A stretch of DNA of 64,000 nt from the NCBI GenBank assembly GCA_965208775.1, contig OZ242360.1, positions 3,100,001 through 3,164,000 of the forward strand. The letters are read 5' to 3'. The translations under genes and the position numbers were made by a program. This document shows positions 42,763 to 50,789 of the stretch, in pieces. The stretch comes from JAPOVO01 sp026708165 (GTDB taxonomy: Bacteria; Chloroflexota; UBA11872; VXNJ01). Position 1 is the first letter of the stretch. Each line of letters starts with the position of its first letter. The notes under the pieces are model-generated. The model saw only the letters and a list, made by a program, of their open reading frames with translations. It did not search any database and was not told where the DNA came from.

Positions 42763-43788
42763 CTATAACCCATCCGGTTCGCCGGAGACTTTAATGAGCA
42801 ATTTCCCGAAGTTGTCGCCTCTCAATAGCCCGAAGAATGCCCGTGGCGCGTTCTCGAGCCCCTCGACGACATCCTCCTTGTACTTGATCCGTCCTTCATC
42901 GATCCACTGAGCCATCTGCCGCCGACCGTCGGGGTATCGCTTCTCGAAGTCGAACACCAGGAAACCCTCCATGCGCGCGCGGCGCACGAGAAGGGTCCGC
43001 GTTGGACGCGGCGCGATCTCGGGGGTCGGCAGGTTGTATTCCGAGATCATCCCGCAGATCACGATACGAGCGCCGACATTGATGTTCTGGAGGGTCGCAT
43101 CGAGGACCTTGCCGCCGACGTTGTCGAAGTAAACGTCCACGCCGTCGGGACAGAGACGCTGAATCTCGCGCTCGACATCAGCGGTCCGGTGATTGATCGA
43201 AGCGTCGTAGCCCAGCTCATCGACTACATAGGAGCACTTCGCTTCCGTCCCGGCGATGCCGACTACCCGGCAGCCCTTGATCTTCGCAATCTGGCCCACC
43301 AGGCCACCGACGGCTCCGGAGGCGGCCGAGACCAGCACGGTTTCAGCGGGTTTGGGTCTGCCGACTTCCAGGAGTCCGAAGTACGCCGTCATCCCAGGCA
43401 TTCCCAGTACGCCGAGCGCGGTAGAAATTGGCGCCAGTGAAGGGTCGACAACTCGCACTTCTTCGCCGCTCAGCACTCCGAATTCCTGCCAGCCGATACG
43501 GCCCTGGACGATAACGCCTTCCGGAACGTCGGGATGCAGGGACGATTCCACCACGCCGACCGCCCCGGCCTCTATGACTTCGCCCATCTGGTTGGGAGTG
43601 GTGTAGGACGGGCCCGGCCTCATGCGCCCCCGCATGTATGGATCTAGCGACATGTAGATCGAGCGGACGAGGACCTGTCCCGGGGCGGGCTCCGGGATAG
43701 CCGCGGTCGCGAACTCGAAGTTGTCGAGGCTAGGCTCGCCAGTCGGATAGCTAGCGAGCAGCCAGCACCGGTTGACTCGATTTGCCAT
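42763..43788 (-). CDS. NADP-dependent MDR oxidoreductase (CurA/prostaglandin-reductase type)
   Basis: A 341-residue zinc-free medium-chain reductase. It opens WLLASYPTGEPS, then YMSLDPYMRGRM (about residue 47), the CurA/leukotriene-B4-dehydrogenase signature. The cofactor loop is ASGAVGGLVGQIAK (about 155), FDNVGGKVLD and VICGMISEYN follow. Such enzymes reduce alpha,beta-unsaturated carbonyls with NADPH. The start is ATG 43788. It is transcribed away from the CocE-type gene and may remove reactive aldehydes or act on an unsaturated intermediate. Confidence 0.88.
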   Translation of the reverse strand: MANRVNRCWLLASYPTGEPSLDNFEFATAAIPEPAPGQVLVRSIYMSLDPYMRGRMRPGPSYTTPNQMGEVIEAGAVGVVESSLHPDVPEGVIVQGRIGWQEFGVLSGEEVRVVDPSLAPISTALGVLGMPGMTAYFGLLEVGRPKPAETVLVSAASGAVGGLVGQIAKIKGCRVVGIAGTEAKCSYVVDELGYDASINHRTADVEREIQRLCPDGVDVYFDNVGGKVLDATLQNINVGARIVICGMISEYNLPTPEIAPRPTRTLLVRRARMEGFLVFDFEKRYPDGRRQMAQWIDEGRIKYKEDVVEGLENAPRAFFGLLRGDNFGKLLIKVSGEPDGL

Positions 43789-43904
43789 CAGCCATACCTC
43801 CCGAAACCGTTTTTTAACGGCCGTCCTTCGCGACGCCGCGCGTGTGAATCGTATAACGTTACGTCGATCTTAATTGACAACCGCAGCGGATGGCGGGAGA
43901 TCCG

Positions 43905-45584
43905 ATGAGCACCAACTTCCCGACGAGAATGGACCTGGATGTCCGGGTGCCGATGCGGGACGGGGTGGAACTCTCGTCGGACATCTACCTGCCCGACTCG
44001 CCGGGTCAATATCCGGCCCTTCTAAACCGGACACCCTATAGCAACAACGAGGACGATACGGTCGAGCGCGCGAGGTTCATGGCGGGGCAAGGCTATGTAG
44101 TGGTGGTGCAGGACGTTCGGGGGCGGTGGGACTCGGACGGCGTCTACTATCCGTTCAGACACGAAGCCGACGACGGTTCCGACACCCAACAGTGGATCGG
44201 CGAGCAGCCCTGGTCGAACGGGAAGATCGGCACGTACGGTTCTTCATATGGAGGAATGGTCCAGTGGCAGGCTGCTTCCCGAGCGAACCCTCACTTGGCA
44301 TGCATGGCGCCGCGGGTCGCGCCCTCGGACTTCTGGGACCACTGGGTGTACTCGCATGGAGCGTTTCAACTCGGGTTCATGGGGACTTGGGGGATGACGA
44401 CCAACTCCCGAACCAATCAGAATATTGACTTTCACGATTGGGCAACGGTGTTCAACTCACTACCCATCGCCGAGACCGACGAAGCCGCAGGGCGGAGCGT
44501 CGATTTCTGGAAGGACTGGGTGGCGCACGGCTCCTATGACGACTACTGGGAGCGACTGACTAACCGTGGGAAGTACGGGCAGGTGACGGCTCCCGCCTAC
44601 AACCTGGGTGGGTGGTACGACATCTTCGTGGCCGGCACCTTCGAGAATTTCAGCAGCCTGAGAAAACATGGAGGTTCACCGGAAGCCCGAAAGAGCAAGC
44701 TCCTATGTGGCCCCTGGATGCATCCGATCGGCACTTCGACCAAGACCGGTGATATCGACTTCGGGGGGCATTCACTTGTCGATATCGGGGCCGAGGAGCT
44801 GCGCTGGTTCGACTACTGGCTCAAGGGCGAGGACAACGGCATCGCCGACGAGCCGCCGATCCGGCTGTTCATCATGGGAAGCAACGTCTGGCGGGATGAG
44901 CACGAATGGCCGCTCGACCGGACCGATTGGCAGAAGTGGTATCTGCATTCAGGGGGCAACGCGAATACGCTTCACGGAGATGGATCGCTCAGCCCCGACG
45001 CTCCTTCGGACGAGCCGGCCGATACGTTCGTCTACGATCCGGCGGCGCCAGTCCAGACGCTCGGCGGAAACAACTGCTGCAATCCGGAAATAGTTCCATG
45101 GGGGCCTTACGATCAAAGGCCTGTGGAGATGCGTGGCGACGTGCTGTGCTATACGAGCGAGCCGCTAGAGAGAGAGGTCGAGGTTACGGGGCCGATCAAG
45201 CTGACGCTGTTTGCGGAATCGGACGCGCGCGACACCGACTGGACGGGAAAGCTCGTCGACGTTCGACCTGACGGCTACGCGCTGAATCTGTGCGACGGGA
45301 TTCTCCGCGCCCGGTTTCGTGACGATCCCGCCAATCCCACGCTCCTCGATCCGGGGAAGGTCTACGAATACCAGATCGATCTGGACGTGACGGGGAACGT
45401 GTTCAAGCGCGGTCACCGGATCAGGATCGACGTATCTTCCAGCAACTTCCCGCGGTTCGATCGAAACCTCAATACGGGGGGAGTTCCGGGACACGAACCG
45501 GAGTTCCGGACGGCGCGGCAGATGGTACATCATTCATCGCGCTACCCGTCGCACGTCACGCTGCCGGTTATCCCGCCAGCGTAG
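43905..45584 (+). CDS. CocE/NonD-family alpha/beta hydrolase (X-Pro dipeptidyl-peptidase S15 fold)
   Basis: A 559-residue serine hydrolase. The N-terminal half is an S15 alpha/beta-hydrolase domain: RVPMRDGVELSSDIYLPD, VVVQDVRGRWDSDG, nucleophile in GSSYGGM (Ser about 115) and KLLCGPWMHPIG with the catalytic His. The C-terminal half is the jelly-roll domain with GHRIRIDVSSSNFPRFDRN. Members cleave esters or acylated drugs; the natural substrate is unknown. ATG 43905 is favoured (GGGAG 6 nt upstream); ATG 43890 is an alternative. No signal peptide. Confidence 0.88.
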   Translation: MSTNFPTRMDLDVRVPMRDGVELSSDIYLPDSPGQYPALLNRTPYSNNEDDTVERARFMAGQGYVVVVQDVRGRWDSDGVYYPFRHEADDGSDTQQWIGEQPWSNGKIGTYGSSYGGMVQWQAASRANPHLACMAPRVAPSDFWDHWVYSHGAFQLGFMGTWGMTTNSRTNQNIDFHDWATVFNSLPIAETDEAAGRSVDFWKDWVAHGSYDDYWERLTNRGKYGQVTAPAYNLGGWYDIFVAGTFENFSSLRKHGGSPEARKSKLLCGPWMHPIGTSTKTGDIDFGGHSLVDIGAEELRWFDYWLKGEDNGIADEPPIRLFIMGSNVWRDEHEWPLDRTDWQKWYLHSGGNANTLHGDGSLSPDAPSDEPADTFVYDPAAPVQTLGGNNCCNPEIVPWGPYDQRPVEMRGDVLCYTSEPLEREVEVTGPIKLTLFAESDARDTDWTGKLVDVRPDGYALNLCDGILRARFRDDPANPTLLDPGKVYEYQIDLDVTGNVFKRGHRIRIDVSSSNFPRFDRNLNTGGVPGHEPEFRTARQMVHHSSRYPSHVTLPVIPPA

Positions 45585-45608
45585 ACTTCGCGCGGCGAAG
45601 CTCAAGGA

Positions 45609-46289
45609 TTAAAGCGGACCGAGCGCCTTGTAGGTGGTCCTGTCGGGGACCTCGGCATCAATGAACCCGCGCCTGCGCTCGCCGCACTTGCCGCAGATTC
45701 CGCAGTGCTCGCCGTCGACCGGATCGGCGCAAGAGAGCGATAGCTCGATCGGGAAGCTCCGACCCGCTCGCAAGACGTCTGACTTTTGCATGTCGTGGAG
45801 GGGGGTAAGCACACGAAACTCACGATCAAGCGCGAGTCCCGCCGACCTTTCAAGGCTACGTAGAAACTCGGGCGTAGCATCGGGAAATGGATTGCTCTTG
45901 AGAATGCCGATCGCGATGTTCGGGACGTCCACGATCGATCCGTACGTCGCTGCGACGCTGAGCAGCAGTAGATTCCTGCCCGGCAAGAAAAAGTCCGAGT
46001 CGGGCGCCATCGCGTCGGGTACAGCTTGGCCGCCCGTGCTCCAGTGCCCGCTGTACAGTCCGCCCCGGCCAAATTCGAGCTCGGCGACCGACCTTACACG
46101 CTCGGCGTCGAGCGCCTGGAAAAACTTGGCGAGCGCGTTCAGTTCGGCGTCCTCCCACTTCAGGCCGGAGCGTATGAAAAGCGGGGTTACTTCCCTATAG
46201 GTCTGTGCCAGAAGGGCGGTCATGATGCAGCTATCGAGTCCACTCACAAGCGCGATGACCCGGCTCTTTGGTTCCGGGCGATCATTCAT
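45609..46289 (-). CDS. queC: 7-cyano-7-deazaguanine synthase-like protein (QueC family)
   Basis: A 226-residue PP-loop ATPase that makes preQ0 in the queuosine pathway. The C-terminal zinc site is intact: Cys187, Cys196, Cys199 and Cys202 (spacing C-x8-C-x2-C-x2-C), followed by ERRRGF. Also typical are FLPGRNLLLLS (about residue 92) and PLHDMQKSDVL. The nucleotide motif, normally Ser-Gly-Gly-Leu-Asp-Ser, here reads VSGLDS (15-20). ATG 46289 follows GGAG at 8 nt; a longer frame is unsupported. Divergent from the pteridine-reductase-like and queD genes; QueE and QueF are not in the window. Confidence 0.82.
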   Translation of the reverse strand: MNDRPEPKSRVIALVSGLDSCIMTALLAQTYREVTPLFIRSGLKWEDAELNALAKFFQALDAERVRSVAELEFGRGGLYSGHWSTGGQAVPDAMAPDSDFFLPGRNLLLLSVAATYGSIVDVPNIAIGILKSNPFPDATPEFLRSLERSAGLALDREFRVLTPLHDMQKSDVLRAGRSFPIELSLSCADPVDGEHCGICGKCGERRRGFIDAEVPDRTTYKALGPL

Positions 46290-46425
46290 GCGTGTAGCTC
46301 CATGGAATTCCGCTTTGTAACGCGAAGGCGCGGAGCGCGCGTGGTAACTTAGTTTCGGTTGCTCCGGGTGATTTGCTCCGCGGTTTCGCGGCCGGCAAAG
46401 AGACCCTACTCCTCGAAGATCGCGA

Positions 46426-47160
46426 ATGAAGCTTGATGGCGCGACGGTCGTTGTCACCGGCGGCGCGAGGCGTGTCGGGCGGCACGTGGCCCGGCGCATG
46501 GCCGAACGCGGCGCGAATATCGTGGTCAACTACCGCACGTCGGCGGACGAGGCCGCCGAAGCCGTTGGGGAGTTCAAGGCGCTGGGCGTCGACGCTCTCG
46601 CAGTTCAGGGAGATGTTTCCACCTACGACGGGGTTGCGGCGGTGCGCGATGCCGCCATTCACAGCTTCGGCTCGGTCGCGGTGCTGGTCAATAACGCGTC
46701 CATCTATTATCCGACTCCCATAGATGAGCTTACCGAGGACGATTTGGACCGCAATATCGCTGTCAACCTGAAGGGGCCGTTTCTCGGCTGCTGGCTTTTC
46801 GGGTTGCACATGCGGGATCACGGCGGGGGAAAGATAGTCAACGTGGCCGACTGGGCGGTAGATCGTCCTTACAAGAACTATGCCCCATACTTCGCAGCTA
46901 AAGGCGGCGTGGTTGCGTTGACGAAAGTCATGGCCAAGGAACTCGCTCCGACCGTGCTTGTAAATGCCATAGCTCCCGGGCCAATCTTATTGCCGGAGGA
47001 CTTCACACCCGAAATGATCCGGGGCGTCGAGAGAGCCACGCTTGTAAAGCGAATCGGGAATCCGGAGGATATAGCGCAAACGGCACTGTACTTGATCGAA
47101 GGCACCGACTTCGTGACGGGCGCCGTGATCACCGTCGATGGAGGACGGCAAGTCGTTTAG
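46426..47160 (+). CDS. Pteridine-reductase-like SDR
   Basis: A 244-residue SDR with TGGARRVG (11-18), the Arg-rich loop of pteridine reductases (PTR1/FolM), rather than the usual TGxxxGIG. The catalytic Ser is replaced by Asp142 (VADW), followed by Tyr155 and Lys159 (YFAAK); this Asp-Tyr-Lys spacing of 13 and 4 is that of PTR1. NNASIYYPTP around 89 and PGPILLPEDF fit. It would reduce a dihydropterin or biopterin-like substrate with NADPH. The queD gene begins about 16 nt after its stop, so the two are one transcription unit. Confidence 0.78.
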   Translation: MKLDGATVVVTGGARRVGRHVARRMAERGANIVVNYRTSADEAAEAVGEFKALGVDALAVQGDVSTYDGVAAVRDAAIHSFGSVAVLVNNASIYYPTPIDELTEDDLDRNIAVNLKGPFLGCWLFGLHMRDHGGGKIVNVADWAVDRPYKNYAPYFAAKGGVVALTKVMAKELAPTVLVNAIAPGPILLPEDFTPEMIRGVERATLVKRIGNPEDIAQTALYLIEGTDFVTGAVITVDGGRQVV

Positions 47161-47176
47161 TGATGATTGAGTGGAC

Positions 47177-47644
47177 ATGATGTATGAGATCGTAAAACGC
47201 GTCGATTTTTCGTTCGGTCACCGGCTCGTCGACTATCAAGGCAAATGCAATCGGCCCCACGGCCATAACGGCGTGGCGGAGATCCGCCTTGCCACGGACA
47301 CGCTCGACGAGGCCGGCATGGTGGCGGATTTCGGCGACGTTGGCGACGCGGTAGGCGGCTGGATAAAAGCCCACCTCGACCATCGAATGATCCTGAGGGC
47401 GGACGATCCTCTGGCCCGGGCAGTGGCAGCGCTTGGTGACGACGCGTATCTCATGGCTGAAGAGCCAACTGCCGAGAACATGGCGAGAATGATCTACGGC
47501 AAGGCCTCTGAAATGGGACTACCCGTAGTGAGCGTAACTATGTGGGAGACTTCCGACTCACGCGCGACCTATGCCCCAGCCCAGGCGGAGTCTGGCGCGG
47601 GCGATGGCGTGGTCGAAAGGCGTGCGGCGCTCGTTCAGACGTGA
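47177..47644 (+). CDS. queD: 6-carboxytetrahydropterin synthase/PTPS-like protein
   Basis: A 155-residue tunnelling-fold pterin enzyme. Zinc ligands are His of SFGHRL and the HGH in GKCNRPHGHNG; the Cys of the C-x3-HGH motif is the QueD-type catalytic Cys. The catalytic Asp-His pair appears in LDHRMIL (about 72) and the pterin-anchoring Glu in MWETSDSRATY (about 120). Length is somewhat above QueD (about 120-140). ATG 47177 or 47180 both follow GAGTGG; a GTG at 47171 is also possible. It should act on 7,8-dihydroneopterin triphosphate; the neighbouring pteridine reductase and queC support a pterin/deazapurine role. Confidence 0.83.
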   Translation: MMYEIVKRVDFSFGHRLVDYQGKCNRPHGHNGVAEIRLATDTLDEAGMVADFGDVGDAVGGWIKAHLDHRMILRADDPLARAVAALGDDAYLMAEEPTAENMARMIYGKASEMGLPVVSVTMWETSDSRATYAPAQAESGAGDGVVERRAALVQT

Positions 47645-47726
47645 CGCTTCGTGTGTGAATATTGAAGCAATGCTCGTAAATCGGAGTGAGGCCGCGCGCG
47701 GGACGAATTGTGTGACATAATATGTT

Positions 47727-47758
47727 GACGGTCCGAAGCGGACCGTCTTGTTTGTGTT
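47727..47758 (+). terminator. Intrinsic terminator after queD
   Basis: Perfect 9-bp stem GACGGTCCG (47727-47735) / CGGACCGTC (47739-47747) with a 3-nt AAG loop, followed by the T-rich TTGTTTGTGTTTG. It ends the queD unit 83 nt after its stop and stands ahead of rpmG. Confidence 0.75.
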
Positions 47759-47776
47759 TGGTGGGAGCGATTCGTA

Positions 47777-47941
47777 GTGCCTTCGAGAGACGATAGGTCA
47801 GTTATAACCCTGGCTTGCGGGGAATGCAGTAGGCGCAATTACGCGACCACCAAGAATCGCCGAAACAATACGGGCAGGCTCCAGCTAAGGAAATATTGTC
47901 GTTGGTGCCGGCAGCATACCGACCACAGGGAGACGCGTTAG
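47777..47941 (+). CDS. rpmG: 50S ribosomal protein L33
   Basis: A 54-residue protein, VPSRDDRSVITLACGEC, then NYATTKNRRNNTGRL and YCRWCRQHT, the standard L33 pattern. Both Cys pairs (Cys14/Cys17 and Cys41/Cys44) are present, so this is the zinc-binding form. The start is GTG 47777, with GGGAG 9 nt upstream. The stop is TAG 47939-47941, 11 nt before secE. L33 next to secE-nusG is the common bacterial order. Confidence 0.92.
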   Translation: MPSRDDRSVITLACGECSRRNYATTKNRRNNTGRLQLRKYCRWCRQHTDHRETR

Positions 47942-47952
47942 GCAAATACCCG

Positions 47953-48210
47953 ATGGCAGTCGCGAAGCGAAGAAGCAAGCGCCGGACCAGACGCCGGTCT
48001 TCCGCCGGCGGATTCAGGTCGCTTCTCGACCGCGGGCCGTTTCGGTTTGTAAGGGACACTTATGGCGAGCTTCGCCGCTCGCACTGGCCCTCGCAGCAGG
48101 AGACGACCAGGCTTACGCTAATAGTTCTCGGGGTATGCCTGCTGCTTGCGGCCATTCTGGGGACCTTCGACTTTGGACTGTCCCGGTTGAGTGAATTGAT
48201 ATTCGGCTAG
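47953..48210 (+). CDS. secE: Preprotein translocase subunit SecE
   Basis: An 85-residue, single-span SecE. The basic N-terminus (KRRSKRRTRRRS) is followed by the conserved FVRDTYGELRRSHWPSQQETTRLTLIV motif region (about residues 34-60) and one membrane helix (VLGVCLLLAAILGTF). It joins SecY and SecG in the inner-membrane protein channel. A longer frame from 47896 overlaps rpmG, so ATG 47953 is preferred, though its ribosome site is weak; translation may be coupled to rpmG. Confidence 0.92.
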   Translation: MAVAKRRSKRRTRRRSSAGGFRSLLDRGPFRFVRDTYGELRRSHWPSQQETTRLTLIVLGVCLLLAAILGTFDFGLSRLSELIFG

Positions 48211-48229
48211 ATATGTTGAGGCGGTCGAG

Positions 48230-48796
48230 TTGATTGAGGAAGACAGAACACGCGGACAGTGGTATGTCCTAAACACGTATTCAGGCTACGAAAACAAAGT
48301 AAATGACAACCTCCGGCACAGAATCGAGACGATGGAAGCCGAGGACAAGGTCTTCGAGATCGTAGTGCCGGAGGAAGAGGTAGAGGAAGTCCGGCAGGGC
48401 GAACGGCGGCGTGTCAAGCGCAAGATGTATCAAGGTTACGTCCTGGTACGGATGGAGATGGACGACCAATCGTGGTTTGTCGTTAGAAACACTCCGGGCG
48501 TTGTTAACTTTGTCGGGACCGGCAACCGGCCGACGCCCTTGCCTCAGACAGAAGTCGATGAGATCTTCAAGCAGATCGCCGGCGAAGTCGCTCGCCCGCA
48601 GGTGAGCCTCGCGGTTGGCGAGATGGTCAAGATCATCGACGGTCCGTTCTCCGAGTTCCTGGGCACGGTGGACGAAGTCAACCAGGACAAAGGCAGAGTC
48701 CGCGTGATGGTCTCGTTCTTTGGCCGCGATACCCCTGTAGAGTTGGACTTTCTGCAGGTGGAGCGTGTCAAAGGCGGATCGCCCATTCCAGGTTAG
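48230..48796 (+). CDS. nusG: Transcription termination/antitermination factor NusG
   Basis: A 188-residue protein with the NGN domain (GQWYVLNTYSGYENKV at 9-24, PEEEVEEVR, YQGYVLVRMEMDDQSWFVVRNTPGVVNFVG) and the C-terminal KOW domain (VGEMVKIIDGPFSEFLGTVDEVNQDKGRVRV). Binds RNA polymerase and couples it to Rho or the ribosome. TTG 48230 is the start; its ribosome site is weak. 19 nt after secE and 39 nt before rplK. Confidence 0.95.
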   Translation: MIEEDRTRGQWYVLNTYSGYENKVNDNLRHRIETMEAEDKVFEIVVPEEEVEEVRQGERRRVKRKMYQGYVLVRMEMDDQSWFVVRNTPGVVNFVGTGNRPTPLPQTEVDEIFKQIAGEVARPQVSLAVGEMVKIIDGPFSEFLGTVDEVNQDKGRVRVMVSFFGRDTPVELDFLQVERVKGGSPIPG

Positions 48797-48835
48797 AGCG
48801 ACAACTTATTTTTATTAGTGAGGAATAGCTGAGAT

Positions 48836-49264
48836 TTGGCGAAGAAAGTTCTGACAGTGGTAAAGCTCCAGCTGTCAGCCGGCGAGGCGACCGTAGCACC
48901 GCCGGTTGGCCCAAGCCTGGGGCAACATGGTGTAAACAGCGTTCAGTTTTGCAAGGAATACAACGAGCGGACACGAGCGCAGCAGGGATCGATTATTCCG
49001 GTAGAGATAACCATCTTTGCCGACAGGTCGTACTCGTTCATAACCAAGACGCCGCCGACCAGCGATTTGCTCAGAAAGGCCGCCGGCGTCGAAAAAGGAA
49101 GCGGCACTCCCCGCAATGAGATCGTAGGAAGCGTTTCCAGGAGTCAACTGCGCCAGATCGCCGAAGTCAAGATGCCCGATCTCAACGCGATGGACGTGGA
49201 AGCGGCCGAAAGAGTCGTTGCCGGCACGGCTCGCAGCATGGGACTGAGTATCGGCTCCGAATAA
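48836..49264 (+). CDS. rplK: 50S ribosomal protein L11
   Basis: A 142-residue L11. VVKLQLSAGEATVAPPVGPSLGQHGVN near the N-terminus and the C-terminal rRNA-binding domain (AGVEKGSGTP...MPDLNAMDVEAAERVVAGTARSMG) are full length. Part of the GTPase-associated region. TTG 48836 follows AGGA at a longish spacing. Confidence 0.96.
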   Translation: MAKKVLTVVKLQLSAGEATVAPPVGPSLGQHGVNSVQFCKEYNERTRAQQGSIIPVEITIFADRSYSFITKTPPTSDLLRKAAGVEKGSGTPRNEIVGSVSRSQLRQIAEVKMPDLNAMDVEAAERVVAGTARSMGLSIGSE

Positions 49265-49286
49265 GCAAGAAATAGACGGAGGTCAA

Positions 49287-49319
49287 ATGACAGTGAGATC
49301 GGAAATCGAAGGTGTCTAG
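49287..49319 (+). CDS. Ten-codon micro-ORF overlapping the rplA start
   Basis: ATG 49287, preceded by the best ribosome site in this operon (GGAGG, ending at 49282), encodes MTVRSEIEGV and stops at TAG 49317-49319. It overlaps the rplA start GTG (49312) by 8 nt in another frame. The rplA start itself has no strong ribosome site. It may therefore pass ribosomes to rplA by re-initiation or be a leader peptide. Function is inferred only from this layout. Confidence 0.35.
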   Translation: MTVRSEIEGV

Positions 49320-50025
49320 AAAGGGAAAGCGCTACAAAGGCGCCGTGGAGCTCATAGAGAGGGACAAGTCATATTCGCCGGAAGAGGCCCTGGAGCTTGT
49401 GCCTGAGACGTCCATCACGAAATTCGACGCTTCGGTCGAGTTACACCTGAATCTGGGAGTCGACCCCACTCGTCAGGACCAGCAGGTGCGCGGTACTTTG
49501 ACGCTCCCTCATGGAACCGGCAAGACACAACGAGTGGTCGTTTTCGCAGCCGGCGACAAAGCCAGCGAGGCGATGGAAGCGAACGCCGACGAAGTGGGCG
49601 CCGAGGACCTCGCGAAGAAGATTCAAGGTGGATGGCTGGAGTTTGACGCTGCGGTTGCGACGCCAGACATGATGCGTGTCGTCGGCCCTTTGGGCCGCAT
49701 TCTGGGACCGCGAGGTCTGATGCCAAATGCACGGGCGGGCACGGTTACGCAGAACGTAAAGCAGGCCGTGACCGAGTTGAAGGCCGGCAGGGTCGAGTTC
49801 CGGGTCGACCGGACCGGAAACGTGCACATGATCATTGGACGCGCGTCGTTTGCGACTGAACAGCTTCGGGAGAACCTTACGGCCGTGCTAGCCGCGATCG
49901 TCGCCGCAAGGCCGTCGGGCGCAAAAGGGACTTACGTAAGATCGGCTACACTGGCCTCGACTATGGGACCGGGTATCCCGCTGGACGTTCAGGAATCTCT
50001 GGCCATGACGAGGTCTGTCAATTGA
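49312..50025 (+). CDS. rplA: 50S ribosomal protein L1
   Basis: A 237-residue L1 protein with SRKGKRYKGAVELIERDKSYSPEEALEL at the N-terminus, VELHLNLGVDPTRQDQQVRG around residue 40, PLGRILGPRGLMPNAR near 130, and GTVTQNVKQAVTELKAGRVEFRVDRTGNVH. It binds 23S rRNA and in many bacteria its own mRNA. GTG 49312 is the only usable start, since a TGA lies in frame at 49294-49296. Confidence 0.96.
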   Translation: MSRKGKRYKGAVELIERDKSYSPEEALELVPETSITKFDASVELHLNLGVDPTRQDQQVRGTLTLPHGTGKTQRVVVFAAGDKASEAMEANADEVGAEDLAKKIQGGWLEFDAAVATPDMMRVVGPLGRILGPRGLMPNARAGTVTQNVKQAVTELKAGRVEFRVDRTGNVHMIIGRASFATEQLRENLTAVLAAIVAARPSGAKGTYVRSATLASTMGPGIPLDVQESLAMTRSVN

Positions 50026-50084
50026 TATTGTCACCCGGTCGCAGCTGTAAGTACGGAGAAGTCTAGACGGGAAAAGACGACACA

Positions 50085-50210
50085 ACTCAAAACGATTACG
50101 CCGAAGACGACGGGCGCGCCTGAATTGCTTAAACCGATACAGCCCGTCCAGGCGGGACTTGTGAAGGTTCGGCTTTCGCACCGCGCGGCGTAACCGCGCG
50201 GTTTTTATTT
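50085..50210 (+). promoter_or_regulatory. L10-type leader with attenuator upstream of rplJ
   Basis: The 203-nt gap between rplA and rplJ holds TTAAACCGATACAGCCCG, similar to the L10-binding part of ribosomal-protein leaders, followed by a hairpin ending in a T-run just before rplJ. The position matches L10 (L12)4 autoregulatory leaders. The exact fold is inferred, not tested. Confidence 0.55.
50181..50210 (+). terminator. Attenuator hairpin before rplJ
   Basis: Perfect 8-bp stem CCGCGCGG (50181-50188) / CCGCGCGG (50194-50201) around CGTAA, followed by TTTTTATTT. It lies 19 nt before the rplJ start, so it would stop transcription before rplJ-rplL unless antiterminated. Confidence 0.8.
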
Positions 50211-50228
50211 GAGCGAAGGAGGAGCTTA

Positions 50229-50759
50229 TTGGCTAGTAGAGCGGTAAAACGCGCGCAGGTCGAGGAGATCAAGACCTTAATGACCGATGCCCCTTTGTGG
50301 ATGGTGAGCGATTTTCGGGGATTGGGGGTCGCGGATCTCCAGGCATTGCGGCGACGGATCAAGGAAAGCGGCGGCAATATTCGCATAGCCAAGAACTCGC
50401 TGGCGCGTCGGGCCGCCGACGGCGTCGGCTTCGAATTCGCGAAAGCGCTATTTGAAGGTCCGTCGGCCATAACAGAGTGTCGCGAGGATCTCGTCGGTCC
50501 CACCAAGGCGCTCTGGCAGAATTACACTACTGACGAACGGTGGGTGATTCGGGGCGGTGTTCTCAACGGAGAACTGATTTCGACGGACGAAGTGCAGCGA
50601 ATCGCGTCGCTGCCGGGTAGGGATCAACTGCTTGCGCAGGCGGTTTGGGGGATCGAGTCGCCCATTTCGAGTCTGGTGCATAGCCTCGAGGGGATCATCG
50701 CTAGTTTTGTTTACGCTCTCCAGGGGCGGATCGATCAGCTTGAAGAGTCGGAAGCGTAG
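50229..50759 (+). CDS. rplJ: 50S ribosomal protein L10
   Basis: A 176-residue L10 protein. ASRAVKRAQVEEIKTLMTDAPLWMVSDFRGLGVADLQALR opens the globular domain, KNSLARRA follows around residue 57, and the C-terminal helix that binds L7/L12 dimers closes it. It anchors the L12 stalk. TTG 50229 has AGGAGGAG directly upstream. Confidence 0.96.
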   Translation: MASRAVKRAQVEEIKTLMTDAPLWMVSDFRGLGVADLQALRRRIKESGGNIRIAKNSLARRAADGVGFEFAKALFEGPSAITECREDLVGPTKALWQNYTTDERWVIRGGVLNGELISTDEVQRIASLPGRDQLLAQAVWGIESPISSLVHSLEGIIASFVYALQGRIDQLEESEA

Positions 50760-50789
50760 GCTTCCTTAGGAATCAGGAGTTTCATTCAG

